Below are positions 37,350 through 49,000 of a stretch of DNA of 64,000 nucleotides, one piece after another. Source of the DNA: Maylandia zebra (taxonomy: Eukaryota; Chordata; Actinopteri; Cichliformes; Cichlidae). Numbering within the stretch: the stretch's first letter is position 1; the number at the start of each line of letters is the position of its first letter. Position numbers and translations under genes: made by a program. The stretch lies in NCBI RefSeq assembly GCF_041146795.1, contig NC_135184.1, positions 8,980,967 to 9,044,966 on the forward strand, read 5' to 3'. The notes beneath the pieces were generated by a model. The model was not told where the DNA came from. It made no database searches and was given only the letters and a program-made list of their open reading frames with translations.

Positions 37350-37654
37350 GTCGAACTCGGACCTGCATGATTCCCGGCCCCCTGGTGGCAACATCGTGCC
37401 AGTGCACCAAGGACCAAGCTGCTGCAAATGTTAATGGACACACAGGTTCACAGTTGCTTCTTCATAAAGATGTCCAGAAGCCAGACATTAAAGTTTATGT
37501 TTGGAAAGATGACACAAGGAAGGAGAAACAATAAGGAACTGTGTTAAGCCTGACAACAACAGCATCACAAGTTAGCAAGAAGGGAATTAATGCACCCAAG
37601 TTCACAATTCATTACTCAAGTCAAGTTAAAGGGAGATTTTGCATCAACAAATAA

Positions 37655-40600
37655 ATGCATTACAAGAAAAACAAAATGTCAGACACAAATGAGACAGAAA
37701 TTGAAGCTCCCAGTGCAGAACAAGCTGCAAGGCAAGTGGATGAAACCTCTTTAGAGCAAACAGTGCAAATAGAGCAACGTAGAAGTGAAAGGTCTCGCAT
37801 GCTCACAGAAAAGGGAAAAGAATTCCATAATCAAAGGTTACAAGGGTTGCAACGTCGCTTTGACAGTATTTATGACAGATGGAAAGCATTAATCAAGGTG
37901 GCAAAAAAATCTGTTATAAAAGGAGATCCACCTGACATTCTTGAAGGTCACATGAACGTTGTACAAAGAGAAGCAGCCGAGCTTAATGATATTTATGATG
38001 AATACAGAGCAATGGATGGACCACCTCATGATATGCGTTCCAAGCTAGACAAATGCACATCAGTGACTACAGTAGTTTTGCAAAAGATCAAATGTCACAT
38101 TAAAGGAGAAACTCAAGAGGAGATTGTATGGCCTGATGCAGGCTCTATATTTACATCCTCTAGCTCTGTTAGTGTCTCAGTTCATAGTCCATTTAAAGCC
38201 AATACAGTTCTTTCTAATGGTTCCTCCTCCAAAAGACAAGAAGCTGCAGCAGAGTATGAAGCCACAAAGGCTGTGCTTCAGATAATGACAGAACAAGAGA
38301 AGTACAGAGAAAGAATGCAAATGCTTGAAGAAGAAGACAAACGCATATTCGCAGAGCAAGCAGCTGCTGCAATGTCACAACGTCTCCTAGAGGAAAAGGA
38401 GGAAACTGAGCGCAAGTTACAAAGAGAAAAGGAGAAAGCGGCCCTGATAAAGAGACAACAAGAGGAAAGTGCTGCGAGGAGAAGGTCAGTTGAGGACTTA
38501 AGAAGAGAAATTGAAAGATTGGAAAATCTGAAAGGACTCAAGGCAGCACAGGCAAAACTACAAGTTTATGAGGAAGACTACATTTCAGTAAAGCAAGAAA
38601 GAGTCACTCTAAACCCTGCAAACTTACAGGTAACAGAGTCCAAGAATACTGCTAATCAACCCTTACAACCACGAAGAGAGTTAAATGTCACTTATGAGAG
38701 CACAGGTGAGCTTGTAAAGGTTTTGGCAGAAGCTATGTCAGCTAATAGACTGCCTATTCCAGAGCCCTCGGTATTTAGTGGGGATCCACTTAAGTTTAAG
38801 CATTGGAAGGCGTCCTTTCAGACTCTAATAGAGAGAAAGAACATTCCCACTGCCGAAAAGATATTTTTTCTACAGAAGTATGTTGGTGGCTGTGTTAAGG
38901 AAGCCTTAGATGGCTATTTTCTGATTGGCTCTGAAGACTCATATGAGGCAGCATGGAATATGCTCAATGAACGTTATGGAGAGCCTTTTGTCATTGCTAA
39001 GGCCTTTAGAGACAAGTTACACACCTGGCCAAAGGTCACAGGAAAAGATAGTGCAGAGCTAAGAAAGTTTGTGGACTTTTTACAAAGCTGCCAATCTGCA
39101 ATGACTAATAATGAGAATCTGAACATTCTCAATGATGGCATTGAGAATCAAAGACTTGCTGCTAAACTACCAGATTGGTTAAGTAACAGGTGGAACCGAA
39201 AGGCTACAGAGTACCAGCTGGAGCACAAAAGATTCCCACGTTTCAGTTACTTTGTAACATTCCTGTCAATGGAGGCAAGTATCGCATGTAATCCCATTAC
39301 ATCATACCAAGCCATAAGACAAAGTGACTTTGACCAACCAAAGACAAAACCTCAACCTACACCCATTCCTAAGAGACAAGATACAGTGAAAATCTTCACA
39401 ACTAACTCTACTGAAAGAAGCATGGTCTCTTGTGTGTTTTGTAAAAGAGCAGGACACGGCTTACACAAGTGTCGTAAGTTCACTGAGAAACCTGTCGCTG
39501 AGAGAGTCAAATTCATTCAAGGTGAAAAATTATGTTTTGGCTGTTTAAATAGTGGCCATCTCTCCAAGAACTGCAGCAACAAGATGACATGCAACACATG
39601 CTCAAAACGGCATCCTACATGCCTGCATGAAGAAAGACAAAGACAAGAGGCAAAGAAAGAACCACCTAAAGAGCAACAAGTAAGTGAACTGAAGGAAACC
39701 CAGCATCAGGTAACACAGTCACAAGACATAGTCAATGAGACCACATCTAATAGAGTGACTCATGAAAGTAAAAACACACAGACATCCGCAATAGTCCCAG
39801 TCTACGTATCCACACAAAATGAGCCAAGTAAAGAAGTACTGATCTACGCTCTGCTGGACACACAGAGTGATTCTTCATTTATTCTTAATGAAGTAGCAAA
39901 TAACTTGGACACAACCAAAACTCAAGTTAAGCTCAATCTATCTACAATGTCATCCAAGAAAACTACTGTACCATGCACAAAACTTGAAGCTCTGCAAATA
40001 AGAGGACTGTTTTCCAAGAAGAAACTCACTGTACCAGTTGTTTACACACGAGACTTTATACCCGCTAATCGTAGTCATATTCCTACTCCAGACACTGCAA
40101 GGGCATGGTCACATTTGGAGCATCTCACTGAACATATTGCACCCCCTTTGGACTGTGATATAGGACTCCTTTTAGGGTACAACTGCACACAAGCCTTAAT
40201 GCCCAGAGAGGTCGTATGTGGTGAAGAAAACCAGCCATACGCTCAGAGAACAGATTTGGGTTGGAGCATCATCAGCTACTGTGATTCATGTGATACAGGT
40301 AATGATGTAATTGGAGTAAGTCACCGCATCATTGTAAAACAAGTTATACCAGAGACTGAGTCACCCACAAAACTAAAGAATAAGGTTCATTACATCTGCA
40401 AGACACAAGTAAAGGAAGTAACATTTCCAGATGTAATCAAAGCACTTGAATCAGACTTTACAGAGAGAGCAGTGGAAGAGACAAGCATTTCGCAAGAAGA
40501 TGTCCGCTTTATTACAAAGCTACAAGAAGGAATAAAGCAAAAGCTAGATGGACACTATGAAATGCCACTGCCTTTCAAGGGCGACAGGCCAGATCTTCCC

Positions 40601-43600
40601 AATAACATGCCAAGTGCAATGCAACGTTTAAGTAGTCTCGAACGCAGATTCAAAAGGGACCAAAGGTACTACACAGACTATGCAAATTTTATGGCGAACA
40701 TGATAGCATGTGGTGACGCAGAGAAAGTGCCGGAGAAAGAACTCTGTAATACACCTGTTTGGTATATCCCCCACCATGGGGTATACCACCCTCAGAAGCC
40801 CGGCAAGATACGTGTAGTCTTTGACTGCTCTGCACAATATCAAGACACTTCGCTGAACATGCACCTGCTTACAGGGCCTGACCTCACAAACACTTTGGTG
40901 GGAGTGCTCTGTAGGTTCAGGAAGGGCTCCGTTGCTGTAATGTGTGACGTGGAACGCATGTTTCACCAGTTTCATGTAACACCTCAAGACCAGGACTACT
41001 TACGCTTCCTGTGGTGGGAGCATGGTGACCTAAGCGTTCCACCCTCAGTCTTTCGAATGAAGGTTCATCTCTTTGGCGCTGCTTCTTCTCCTGGCTGTGC
41101 CAACTTTGGGTTAAAACATCTAGCCACGCAAGGTGAGGGAAAGTTCACTCCAAACACTGTAAGGTTCATTCAAAGGAACTTTTATGTAGATGATGGACTT
41201 GTTAGTGTTATGTCAGAGTCAGAAGCCATAAAACTAGTCCAAGAGGCAAGAGAACTGTGTAGCACAGGTAAACTAAGATTACACAAGTTCATATCAAACA
41301 GTGAAAATGTGATAAAGTCATTGCCGAGAGAAGAGTGTGCAGAAAGTATTAAGGATTTAGATTTGGCACTTGGAGAGCCATTAATGGAAAGGGCTCTTGG
41401 TGTTCAGTGGTGCGTTTCTGCTGATGAATTTCAGTTCAGAATAACTGTAAAAGAGCACCCAATGACAAGAAGAGGAATTCTGCGCACAATAGCATCAGTG
41501 TATGACCCACTGGGATTTGTGGCACCGTTCATCCTAAGAGGAAAGCAAATCCTGCAACAGTTATGTCAAGAGAAAGTTGGATGGGACGAGCCACTCTCAA
41601 ATGATCTCAGCACACAGTGGGAATCCTGGCTCCTAGAGCTTCAAAACCTGTCAAAGGTGAAAGTTCAAAGACATGTCTTACCTGCAAACACAGACATTGC
41701 ACAGTGTGAATTACACCATTTTTCAGACGCTAGTGTGACAGGCTACGGAGAGTGCAGTTATTTAAGAACAGTAACATCAAAGGGTGATGTTCATTGTGCC
41801 CTAGTCCTGGGAAAGGCACGTGTAGCCCCAACCAAGGTCACTACTGTCCCTAGACTTGAATTAACGGCTGCAGTAGTTGCCGCAAGAACAAGTGCAATGT
41901 TAAGAAATGAACTGGAGATAAGTGATCTTGAAGAACACTTCTGGACAGATTCCAAGGTAGTGTTGGGATACGTGAATAATGATGCAAAGCGATTTCACGT
42001 GTTTGTGGCAAATAGGATTCAAAGGATACGGTCACTCACAGACCCACGACAGTGGCATCATGTACCATCTGAAAGTAATCCTGCAGACCATGCATCAAGA
42101 GGACTCAGTGTCCAACAGCTACTCAACTCTAACTGGTTTAAAGGTCCAGAGTTTTTGTGGCAAAGCGAGCTACCTGTTGAAAATGGCAAGTTTACGGAAG
42201 TCAAGCCCAATGATCCAGAGCTAAAAACAGTACATGTGTTCAACACCAAAGTAGAAGAAAGGAGAACAATACTAGACCGTCTCACCAAATTCTCAGACTG
42301 GAGAAGAGCGGTTAAAGCTATTGCTCGTCTACAGAAATTTGTGAAGGATTTTAAAGGACTCACCCAAACAAAGGGTGAAAACACAAGTGTTGAGGACAGA
42401 CAAAGGGCAGAACTGTTCATAATAAAACTTGCACAAGAAAACACATTCAGCAAAGAAATCAAGGACTTAACTAGAGGAAAGGACATTCAACTGAAGGATA
42501 AGACACACAAGCTGTACAGCCTAAGTCCATTTGTTGATGAGCAGGGAGTGCTCAGGGTGGGAGGACGTTTAACAAGAGCAACTCTGCACCCATATATCAA
42601 ACATCCTGCCATTATTCCCAAATCAAGTCATGTGTCGTCTTTACTTATTAAACACTACCACGAAAAGGTGCAACATCAAGGAAGAGGAATAACTGTCAAC
42701 GAGCTGCGCTCCAATGGACTATGGATCACAGGATGCAGCAATGCAGTTGCTTCTCACATCTACAAGTGCACAACCTGCAGAAAGTACAGGAGACATACTC
42801 AAGATCAACGGATGTCCGATCTGCCAGAGGATAGAATGGAAGCAACACCCCCATTCTCCTACTGTGGCATTGACTGTTTTGGACCTTTTTATGTAAAAGA
42901 GGGTAGAAAAGAACTTAAAAGGTATGGTCTTCTTTTTACATGTATGTGTTCTAGGGCAATACATATTGAAATGCTGGATGACCTTACCACTGATGCCTTT
43001 ATGAATGCATTACGTTGTTTTATTTCTATTCGTGGACATGTAAGACAAATTAGGTGTGACCAAGGTACTAATTTTGTTGGTGCTAAGGGAGAGTTTTTGA
43101 ATGCACTAAAGGATTTTGACAAAGAACAGTTGAAACAATATGGATGTGAGTTTGTTCTGAACACCCCCTCTTCAAGTCACATGGGAGGTGTTTGGGAGAG
43201 GCAAATTAGAACTATTAGAAGTGTTTTAACTTCTATTTTGGATCACACTTCTAAGAGACTTGACAATTCCTCACTCAGAACATTTCTTTATGAAGTCATG
43301 GCTATTGTGAATAGCAGGCCATTAACAGTAGAGAACCTAAATGATCCAAATTTAGAGCCTCTTACACCGAATCATATTCTCATGATGAAGTCCAGTGTTA
43401 TTCTACCTCCTCCTGGTGAATTTGTGAGCCAGGACCTGTACCTAAGAAGGAGATGGCGCCAAGTTCAGTTTTTGGCCAATGAATTCTGGACTAGGTGGAA
43501 AAAGGAATACCTTCTCAATCTTCAACAGAGACAAATCTGGCAAAGAGATAAAAGGAATGCAAAGGTGAATGACATTGTTATTCTCCAAGAGGACAATTCT

Positions 43601-43783
43601 CCAAGGAACAAGTGGAAATTGGCAAGAGTAACAGAGATATATCCAAGTGCAGATGGAAGAATTAGAAAGGTTAAGCTTTTGCTCAGTGATTCAACCTTGG
43701 ATAAGGATGGCAAAAGGACTGTCAAACCAGTGTACCTTGATAGGCCAGTACACAAAACTGTGTTATTGCTAGAAGCAGAATAA
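37655..43783 (+). CDS. BEL/Pao gag-pol polyprotein
   Basis: A single 2042-codon frame. Parts in order by rough residue: charged coiled-coil Gag region (200-320), Gag core (about 360-560, DUF1759-like), CCHC-type zinc knuckles (590-650), aspartic protease around YALLDTQSDSSF (730), reverse transcriptase with the YVDD box (about 1177), RNase H with HHFSDASVTGYGE (1353), an HHCC zinc region (about 1667-1705), the integrase core beginning GIDCFGPF (1738), and a C-terminal BEL-type domain. This order (integrase after RNase H, one fused frame) is normal for BEL/Pao. There is no envelope-like frame downstream. Confidence 0.9.
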   Translation: MHYKKNKMSDTNETEIEAPSAEQAARQVDETSLEQTVQIEQRRSERSRMLTEKGKEFHNQRLQGLQRRFDSIYDRWKALIKVAKKSVIKGDPPDILEGHMNVVQREAAELNDIYDEYRAMDGPPHDMRSKLDKCTSVTTVVLQKIKCHIKGETQEEIVWPDAGSIFTSSSSVSVSVHSPFKANTVLSNGSSSKRQEAAAEYEATKAVLQIMTEQEKYRERMQMLEEEDKRIFAEQAAAAMSQRLLEEKEETERKLQREKEKAALIKRQQEESAARRRSVEDLRREIERLENLKGLKAAQAKLQVYEEDYISVKQERVTLNPANLQVTESKNTANQPLQPRRELNVTYESTGELVKVLAEAMSANRLPIPEPSVFSGDPLKFKHWKASFQTLIERKNIPTAEKIFFLQKYVGGCVKEALDGYFLIGSEDSYEAAWNMLNERYGEPFVIAKAFRDKLHTWPKVTGKDSAELRKFVDFLQSCQSAMTNNENLNILNDGIENQRLAAKLPDWLSNRWNRKATEYQLEHKRFPRFSYFVTFLSMEASIACNPITSYQAIRQSDFDQPKTKPQPTPIPKRQDTVKIFTTNSTERSMVSCVFCKRAGHGLHKCRKFTEKPVAERVKFIQGEKLCFGCLNSGHLSKNCSNKMTCNTCSKRHPTCLHEERQRQEAKKEPPKEQQVSELKETQHQVTQSQDIVNETTSNRVTHESKNTQTSAIVPVYVSTQNEPSKEVLIYALLDTQSDSSFILNEVANNLDTTKTQVKLNLSTMSSKKTTVPCTKLEALQIRGLFSKKKLTVPVVYTRDFIPANRSHIPTPDTARAWSHLEHLTEHIAPPLDCDIGLLLGYNCTQALMPREVVCGEENQPYAQRTDLGWSIISYCDSCDTGNDVIGVSHRIIVKQVIPETESPTKLKNKVHYICKTQVKEVTFPDVIKALESDFTERAVEETSISQEDVRFITKLQEGIKQKLDGHYEMPLPFKGDRPDLPNNMPSAMQRLSSLERRFKRDQRYYTDYANFMANMIACGDAEKVPEKELCNTPVWYIPHHGVYHPQKPGKIRVVFDCSAQYQDTSLNMHLLTGPDLTNTLVGVLCRFRKGSVAVMCDVERMFHQFHVTPQDQDYLRFLWWEHGDLSVPPSVFRMKVHLFGAASSPGCANFGLKHLATQGEGKFTPNTVRFIQRNFYVDDGLVSVMSESEAIKLVQEARELCSTGKLRLHKFISNSENVIKSLPREECAESIKDLDLALGEPLMERALGVQWCVSADEFQFRITVKEHPMTRRGILRTIASVYDPLGFVAPFILRGKQILQQLCQEKVGWDEPLSNDLSTQWESWLLELQNLSKVKVQRHVLPANTDIAQCELHHFSDASVTGYGECSYLRTVTSKGDVHCALVLGKARVAPTKVTTVPRLELTAAVVAARTSAMLRNELEISDLEEHFWTDSKVVLGYVNNDAKRFHVFVANRIQRIRSLTDPRQWHHVPSESNPADHASRGLSVQQLLNSNWFKGPEFLWQSELPVENGKFTEVKPNDPELKTVHVFNTKVEERRTILDRLTKFSDWRRAVKAIARLQKFVKDFKGLTQTKGENTSVEDRQRAELFIIKLAQENTFSKEIKDLTRGKDIQLKDKTHKLYSLSPFVDEQGVLRVGGRLTRATLHPYIKHPAIIPKSSHVSSLLIKHYHEKVQHQGRGITVNELRSNGLWITGCSNAVASHIYKCTTCRKYRRHTQDQRMSDLPEDRMEATPPFSYCGIDCFGPFYVKEGRKELKRYGLLFTCMCSRAIHIEMLDDLTTDAFMNALRCFISIRGHVRQIRCDQGTNFVGAKGEFLNALKDFDKEQLKQYGCEFVLNTPSSSHMGGVWERQIRTIRSVLTSILDHTSKRLDNSSLRTFLYEVMAIVNSRPLTVENLNDPNLEPLTPNHILMMKSSVILPPPGEFVSQDLYLRRRWRQVQFLANEFWTRWKKEYLLNLQQRQIWQRDKRNAKVNDIVILQEDNSPRNKWKLARVTEIYPSADGRIRKVKLLLSDSTLDKDGKRTVKPVYLDRPVHKTVLLLEAE

Positions 43784-43856
43784 ATGCTAAATTGTAAACA
43801 TGTTCCTATTATAATGTTTAAGTAGAAATCACAATAGTTTTGTGATTTGGTGGGAG

Positions 43857-44341
43857 TTTTACTGCCTTACTTTCAGTTAATGTATTTTGTTTTGCACTAT
43901 GCATATTTTATATGCCATTAGGTCATTTATTGTGAAAATTCTCATGTAGGAACTATTGTACTGCATTTTGGTTCCACTGGTGCACCTGAGGGAGATGCAC
44001 GCCCATGTTGATATGTGAGCATGGCAAGTTGAAGCAAGAGAAGCCAATTTAATTCAGAGAAAGTTGTTTCTTAAAAGTATCTGTAAAGTGCTCATTTCTG
44101 CCTCAAAGCATGGGTCAGCCAGCGAGGTATGTTTGTATGTTATATAGATCATTTTATGTCTTTAATTCACTCGTCTTACTATCTCATTGGATTTTATGTT
44201 ATGTTTTAGTTCGACGGTGGCGTAGTTTGTGATCAAGGTGAAGCTGTAACAACCCCAAGATCTTACAACTAACATTAAAGCCAACTTCATGCCATCAGTA
44301 AAAGAACTCTTTATTGACTTTAAGAAGAGGTAGAAGTGATA
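43857..44341 (+). repeat. BEL/Pao downstream LTR
   Basis: Second 485-bp LTR, 73 bases after the polyprotein stop. It contains an internal GT(ATGT)...(TTTT)AG pair that resembles a small intron, as does the first LTR; use of it is unknown. Confidence 0.85.
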
Positions 44342-44419
44342 CTTTTCTTTGTGTGTTTTTGCTAGTTGTAACTTTATTCTTTATAATATATAATTGGACA
44401 TAAAATTGGAAATCAGCTC

Positions 44420-44600
44420 ACAGTTGGAAATTCCAGCAGAGACACCAGATGGATTGATGGCTGCCCAGAAGGTGGACTTACAAAGTGGACTTGGATTCAG
44501 CTCCATCTCTGCTCATCATCAGCATTGCCATATTGTCTTATAATTCTGAGAAGGATTTGGACTTCCATGGTTTTCTTTAGTGGATTGCAGCTCACTTTGA
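44420..44600 (+). repeat. Dispersed repeat shared with 11515-11720
   Basis: Blocks such as TCTGCTCATCATCA, TATAATTCTGAGAAGG and TTTGGACTTCCAT occur in the same order in both places. Class unknown; possibly the R-U5 part of an old LTR. Confidence 0.45.
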
Positions 44601-46085
44601 GAAGATTTGGGGTCCCTTTGTATTTCAGGAGGACAAGAGTTGGCTACTAAACATAAAAGTGATGTTAAATCATCAACATACGCTCCTCTTCACAAAGCAG
44701 GAGTAAGCAGCCACAATGCACAGCTCACTAATTGCAGAGAAGAGTCAGCTACACAAAAAAAGGCCGCACCTACTGTAAGGCAGGAAGCAGACATACAGGG
44801 TCAAAATCACAGGAACACAGTCATATATGGGATAATGAAGACAGAATCATATTTACACCCAAAAAAATGTATCATTTTAACATCAACCTTGCACTATACT
44901 CGACTCAAAATCACCCACTTAGCCTCTGACATGTGTTTTTAGGTTTTACATATAGGTGTTGGCAGTAAAACTGGTATATTATTATAAATCATAAGCTCTC
45001 CCCAATGACAATAAACTTATTAGCTGAAATAGTGAAGCAGTGCTAACAGACTCTGTTCTTACCTGTTACCTGTAACAAAGTAGTTTGTTCTTACATTGGC
45101 AGTAATAACACGGTGTCAAGCATGGCTCCGCTTTCCTGATCTAATTAACTCAGAACATAAAATATGAAACAGAGTTTTCACAAAACAAATGTACTTTCCA
45201 TGAATGCAACATTAGTCCGCTTATAGTCCCTCAGATTTATGTTCTGCAACTATATCATCAGACTGAGCTCTTGATTATAGAGGCAGGGGGGACTGCTAAG
45301 CATTCTGATTGGCTAGTGGTTAATCGGAACTATTGGTCCCAGTGTAAATAATGATCAACCCATGCAGGTAATACAAGAGATGATAAGATGGAGTTTTTAA
45401 GAACTATGAATGCATAAAGGCATAATAGACATGCTGGTCCAGTGCATCCATTTCACACTTTGTCTCTCCAAAGAATGACATGACATGGACACACATGCAG
45501 AACTTCCTGAGCGAACAGGAAAGGGAAATGGATTTTGAAATGAGGAGTGGAATCGCCATTTTAAAAAGCATTTAGAAAATCACTTTATTAAATTGAAATT
45601 CAAAAAACGTTTTTGAAATGAAGTTTTTAAAAAGCATTTTGAAAATCAGTTTATTAAACTGGAATTCAAAAAATGAATTTACAAATGCAGAATTCATTCT
45701 ACAATTCAATATTTAAGCACAGAATTCTTTATTTCGATGCGTGTGACTCTTGTGGTTCTCCATAGAAACGTAAGGTCTGTAATCAGAAACACCCCACAAT
45801 CTTATATATCCACTCCAAGCAGAGGGAAAGTGTTTCGGTGCAAACTAAAGGAGAAGAAGAACCACCAGATGAAGGTCCTTCGTGTGCTGTTCAAAGCAGT
45901 CTCACAAGCATCTCACTGATCACTGCTGCCGTATTGTAGATCAGCTTGTTAGTCTCGGTAAGCGTGGCTGTAGGTATCATCCATAGTGCTGCATTAACAT
46001 CATCGAGTAGACCTTCTGAGGGTACTTCACGTAATCTTGGTAACCGGCTACGGGGGATCCAGGTTTCAAGCTTTCTGAAGAGATT
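44601..46085. other. Interval downstream of gene E, no gene recognised
   Basis: Includes a two-copy tandem repeat of about 65 bp (45559-45690; TTTTAAAAAGCATTT...). It also has a block (45428-45515) similar to 49165-49265 inside gene E. The short frames at 44607-44942 and 45737-45919 have no recognisable domain. Confidence 0.4.
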
Positions 46086-49000
46086 TTAGGATCTGGGATG
46101 AATTTCTACCTGGGCATACAAGCTCTCGGGCAAAGCTTTGCTTCTGGCCTCAGTGGATCTGTTGGGTCCAGAGTGAGGTCTCACAAAGCTATAGGTGGAT
46201 GTTGGAGAAGTATCACTGATTGGACTCTGTTCCATGGGTGGTGTTGTTCGGATAACCTGGAAAATAAATTATAGATAGCTTCAGACTTAATAGAAAGACT
46301 TTATTTGTAAATAGTGCCATTAACATAAGCAGGAATTTTACTGTGATTAACAAAAGATCACCTGTATCCATGACTGCAAAAGAAAATTACAATAATTTTT
46401 TTTATCCAAATACATTTTATTAAAATGTGTTCAACACATACTTTTAAGATATTCTTAATCAACAGTGCAATGACCTGCAAGTGCACTTCAGAGGCTAAGA
46501 ATAATTTACAAGAATTAGGGAGAGTCTTCAACTCAGCACTAGACCTACACTAGCAATTTGTGGCTGAGGTAATTTGGCTCTAAAGCTAAACTCCACCACT
46601 GTGTCTTTTTCTCCCACTGTCTGTCTTCCACATAAAGGAATTACTATATCTTAGACCATGCACTATTAGCTGGGAAGATAGCTCTGGAGGACTGGAGGCA
46701 CTGGATGAAGGGGGCAAGCATCAGACTGGCCACAGGAGTATATCATTCTTGCAAAATCTAATGATTAAACTCCAGGCAGGCTAGATAGTCACTGTTTTGG
46801 GGTCATTTTAATTTCGCTAACACTCTGGTTCATGAAACATTCAATCAGATGCTGTCTCAGCAGTTCTCCACCGAATCTAGTTAACCAGCTAAAGAGACCA
46901 CTTTGTCACTATCTTGTGCGTTGGGAGGTATAAAGTTTGTTTAACCAGATGTTTAATCTATTGAGCCAGATTCCAGCTCAAGCCCATCCTAGCAAACTCT
47001 ATAGGTCATTCTCAATACACTCATGGATTATCCATTGGGCCCACACTGCCAAGTTCACCTGCCACTTGGTGGACCACTCTAGATAAGGACACCCACAAAT
47101 ATTTTTGCTAGAAATAAAACTGTTTCCTAACCCACCTCAGGTTAGTTACAGTCCTTGCTGACTCACATAACTTCAGACCTTGTCTCCTGCTTACTTTGAT
47201 CACAAGGCAACAGCGTTATCTTCACTGTAGATTTGTATTCTGAAAAAGATCATTTCAAATCAGGTCCAAACTGAAAGACTAAATTAAGGGTTTGAAGCTG
47301 TTTTATACATGGATAGAATATGCACACAATGCTCTAACTTCTGGTGTAGCTGGTCTCTCTTCCTTTCATTCTTTACTTCCATACCAACCTTCTGTTGAAG
47401 TAACAGTTGTCTCTGTTTTCAGAAGATTTTCGTCACTCATTTTTTGTGTCACTAAGAACTTTCACCCAGGTATACTGGACCCTTCGGAACGAAGAAAATC
47501 ATCAATGCAAAAGCTTTTCTTTTAAAACTACCTGCTGCCAAAATTAATACTACATTTCATGTTCTTCCACTGAAAAACTGTCTACAGCTGCCTGGAGGCG
47601 AAGGGAAGATGTTGTAATGGTACTGCTGGGTTGGATTTGTGGCCTGTGGGGGGGGGTTTTTTGTTGTTGTTTTTTGTTTTTTTGGCTGTCCTCCCTGTTT
47701 AACTTTTAAGTTTCAGATGAAATTGTTAGTTTTGCTTTGTGCTGGTGATTCACCAGTGAGGGGAGTCTTTTTTATTTTTTCCATGTTTTTCCATGCTTCC
47801 GACAGCTGAATAGAACAATCAAGTGTGGGTTATTCTAAGGCTGGAGGGTGCCACAGCCTTTTTTTTGGCTGTTTGTTTCAGTTAATAGTTAATAGCCTTT
47901 CTGTCCTTCCTCTAGTTGTCCAGTTAGTAACCAAACTATGACATTTGCTTGTGTCACTTGTTCTTATAACTGGATATTTGTCAATGCAATTGGCACTCTA
48001 TTCTCGACGAGAAGCCTGGGTTCGGGAGAGCCCAAGTGTCCTGGAGGGACGTTCCCTGCTGGATAATCGATGGACGAGTGGCAGAAGTGGCACGTTGTGT
48101 GCCTGGTTGGACTGTCTATTGAGGACATTGAAGACATCTACCTGTTCGGAACCGTGATAACGGGGTTCTTGCTGATCGGAGCTGGCTTGGCCCTGGCTTA
48201 TCGGAAATTGAAGAAAGCGGTGAATGCCTTTCAAAACCCCACAAGGCTGGCCGCTATTATCGAAAATGCGGGAAGAGCTGTGAGTACTCAGACTGTTCTT
48301 ACTGAACGCAATATGGGAAAGATCTTGGAGGAGCTCACGGTTCTAAAACAGATGATACAACAGGAGACCAGTGATGGACATTAAGAACAACTGTAAAATT
48401 GATACAGTTTGTTCATCCCAAAACAACATTTACAACACCCCCACCCCGACGGCGCCAGCTGGACAATGCTTGAAGGTTGATGCCGAGGAGAACAACAACA
48501 ATTCTTCCCAGAGATACAATACCAAGAACGAACTGACTCTCTTGCCCTATTCCACAAGGCCACCTGCATAGGCTGCGGACTGTTGATTTTCACCTAATAG
48601 TCGAAAGGACACTCTCTCAGGCTGAACACAGGATACACATCCCCACACAGACGCACACACGTACACTGATACTGATACGCCCTCACCCAACGCCTCCCAT
48701 GCTTTCCTCCCATCCGATGTGGACATCGGCTCAGCCGGAGGCGCAATCGCGAGATTGCAGCGTCCCAGATGCAACTGTTCACACTGGAACATCAAAAGAT
48801 TCAGCAGAGCGACTGAGTTCAAAGCACCTGAGCAAAAACACGTAGTGTGACCAGTAACACAAATATGTGTCAGTTAGAGGCTGCTTGCTTCTACCTAAGT
48901 CAAATCTCATTTACCACACTTACCTCAGGAACTGCATACACTGTGTTTTCAATGGTTTCCCTGGTATCTGGTGGTCAGACATGAATAAATAAATATGTAG

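Larger units (their letters stand above)
36865..44341 (+). mobile_element. BEL/Pao LTR retrotransposon, looks whole
   Basis: Two 485-bp LTRs (36865-37349 and 43857-44341) look identical by eye. They flank one long open frame, and CTTTT lies on each outer side (36860-36864, 44342-44346). A purine-rich GGTGGGAG sits directly before the downstream LTR. The total length is 7.48 kb. LTR identity and the open frame point to a very recent insertion. It lies between genes D and E, oppositely oriented to both. Its near edge is about 320 bp upstream of the gene D start codon. Confidence 0.9.

Noticed and set aside
37170-37534. Short frames over the first BEL/Pao LTR and leader
   Set aside because: They overlap LTR and untranslated leader and have no conserved motif; the second LTR shows the same text.
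41850-43164. Antisense frames within the BEL/Pao polyprotein
   Set aside because: Shadows of the 2042-codon frame on the other strand.
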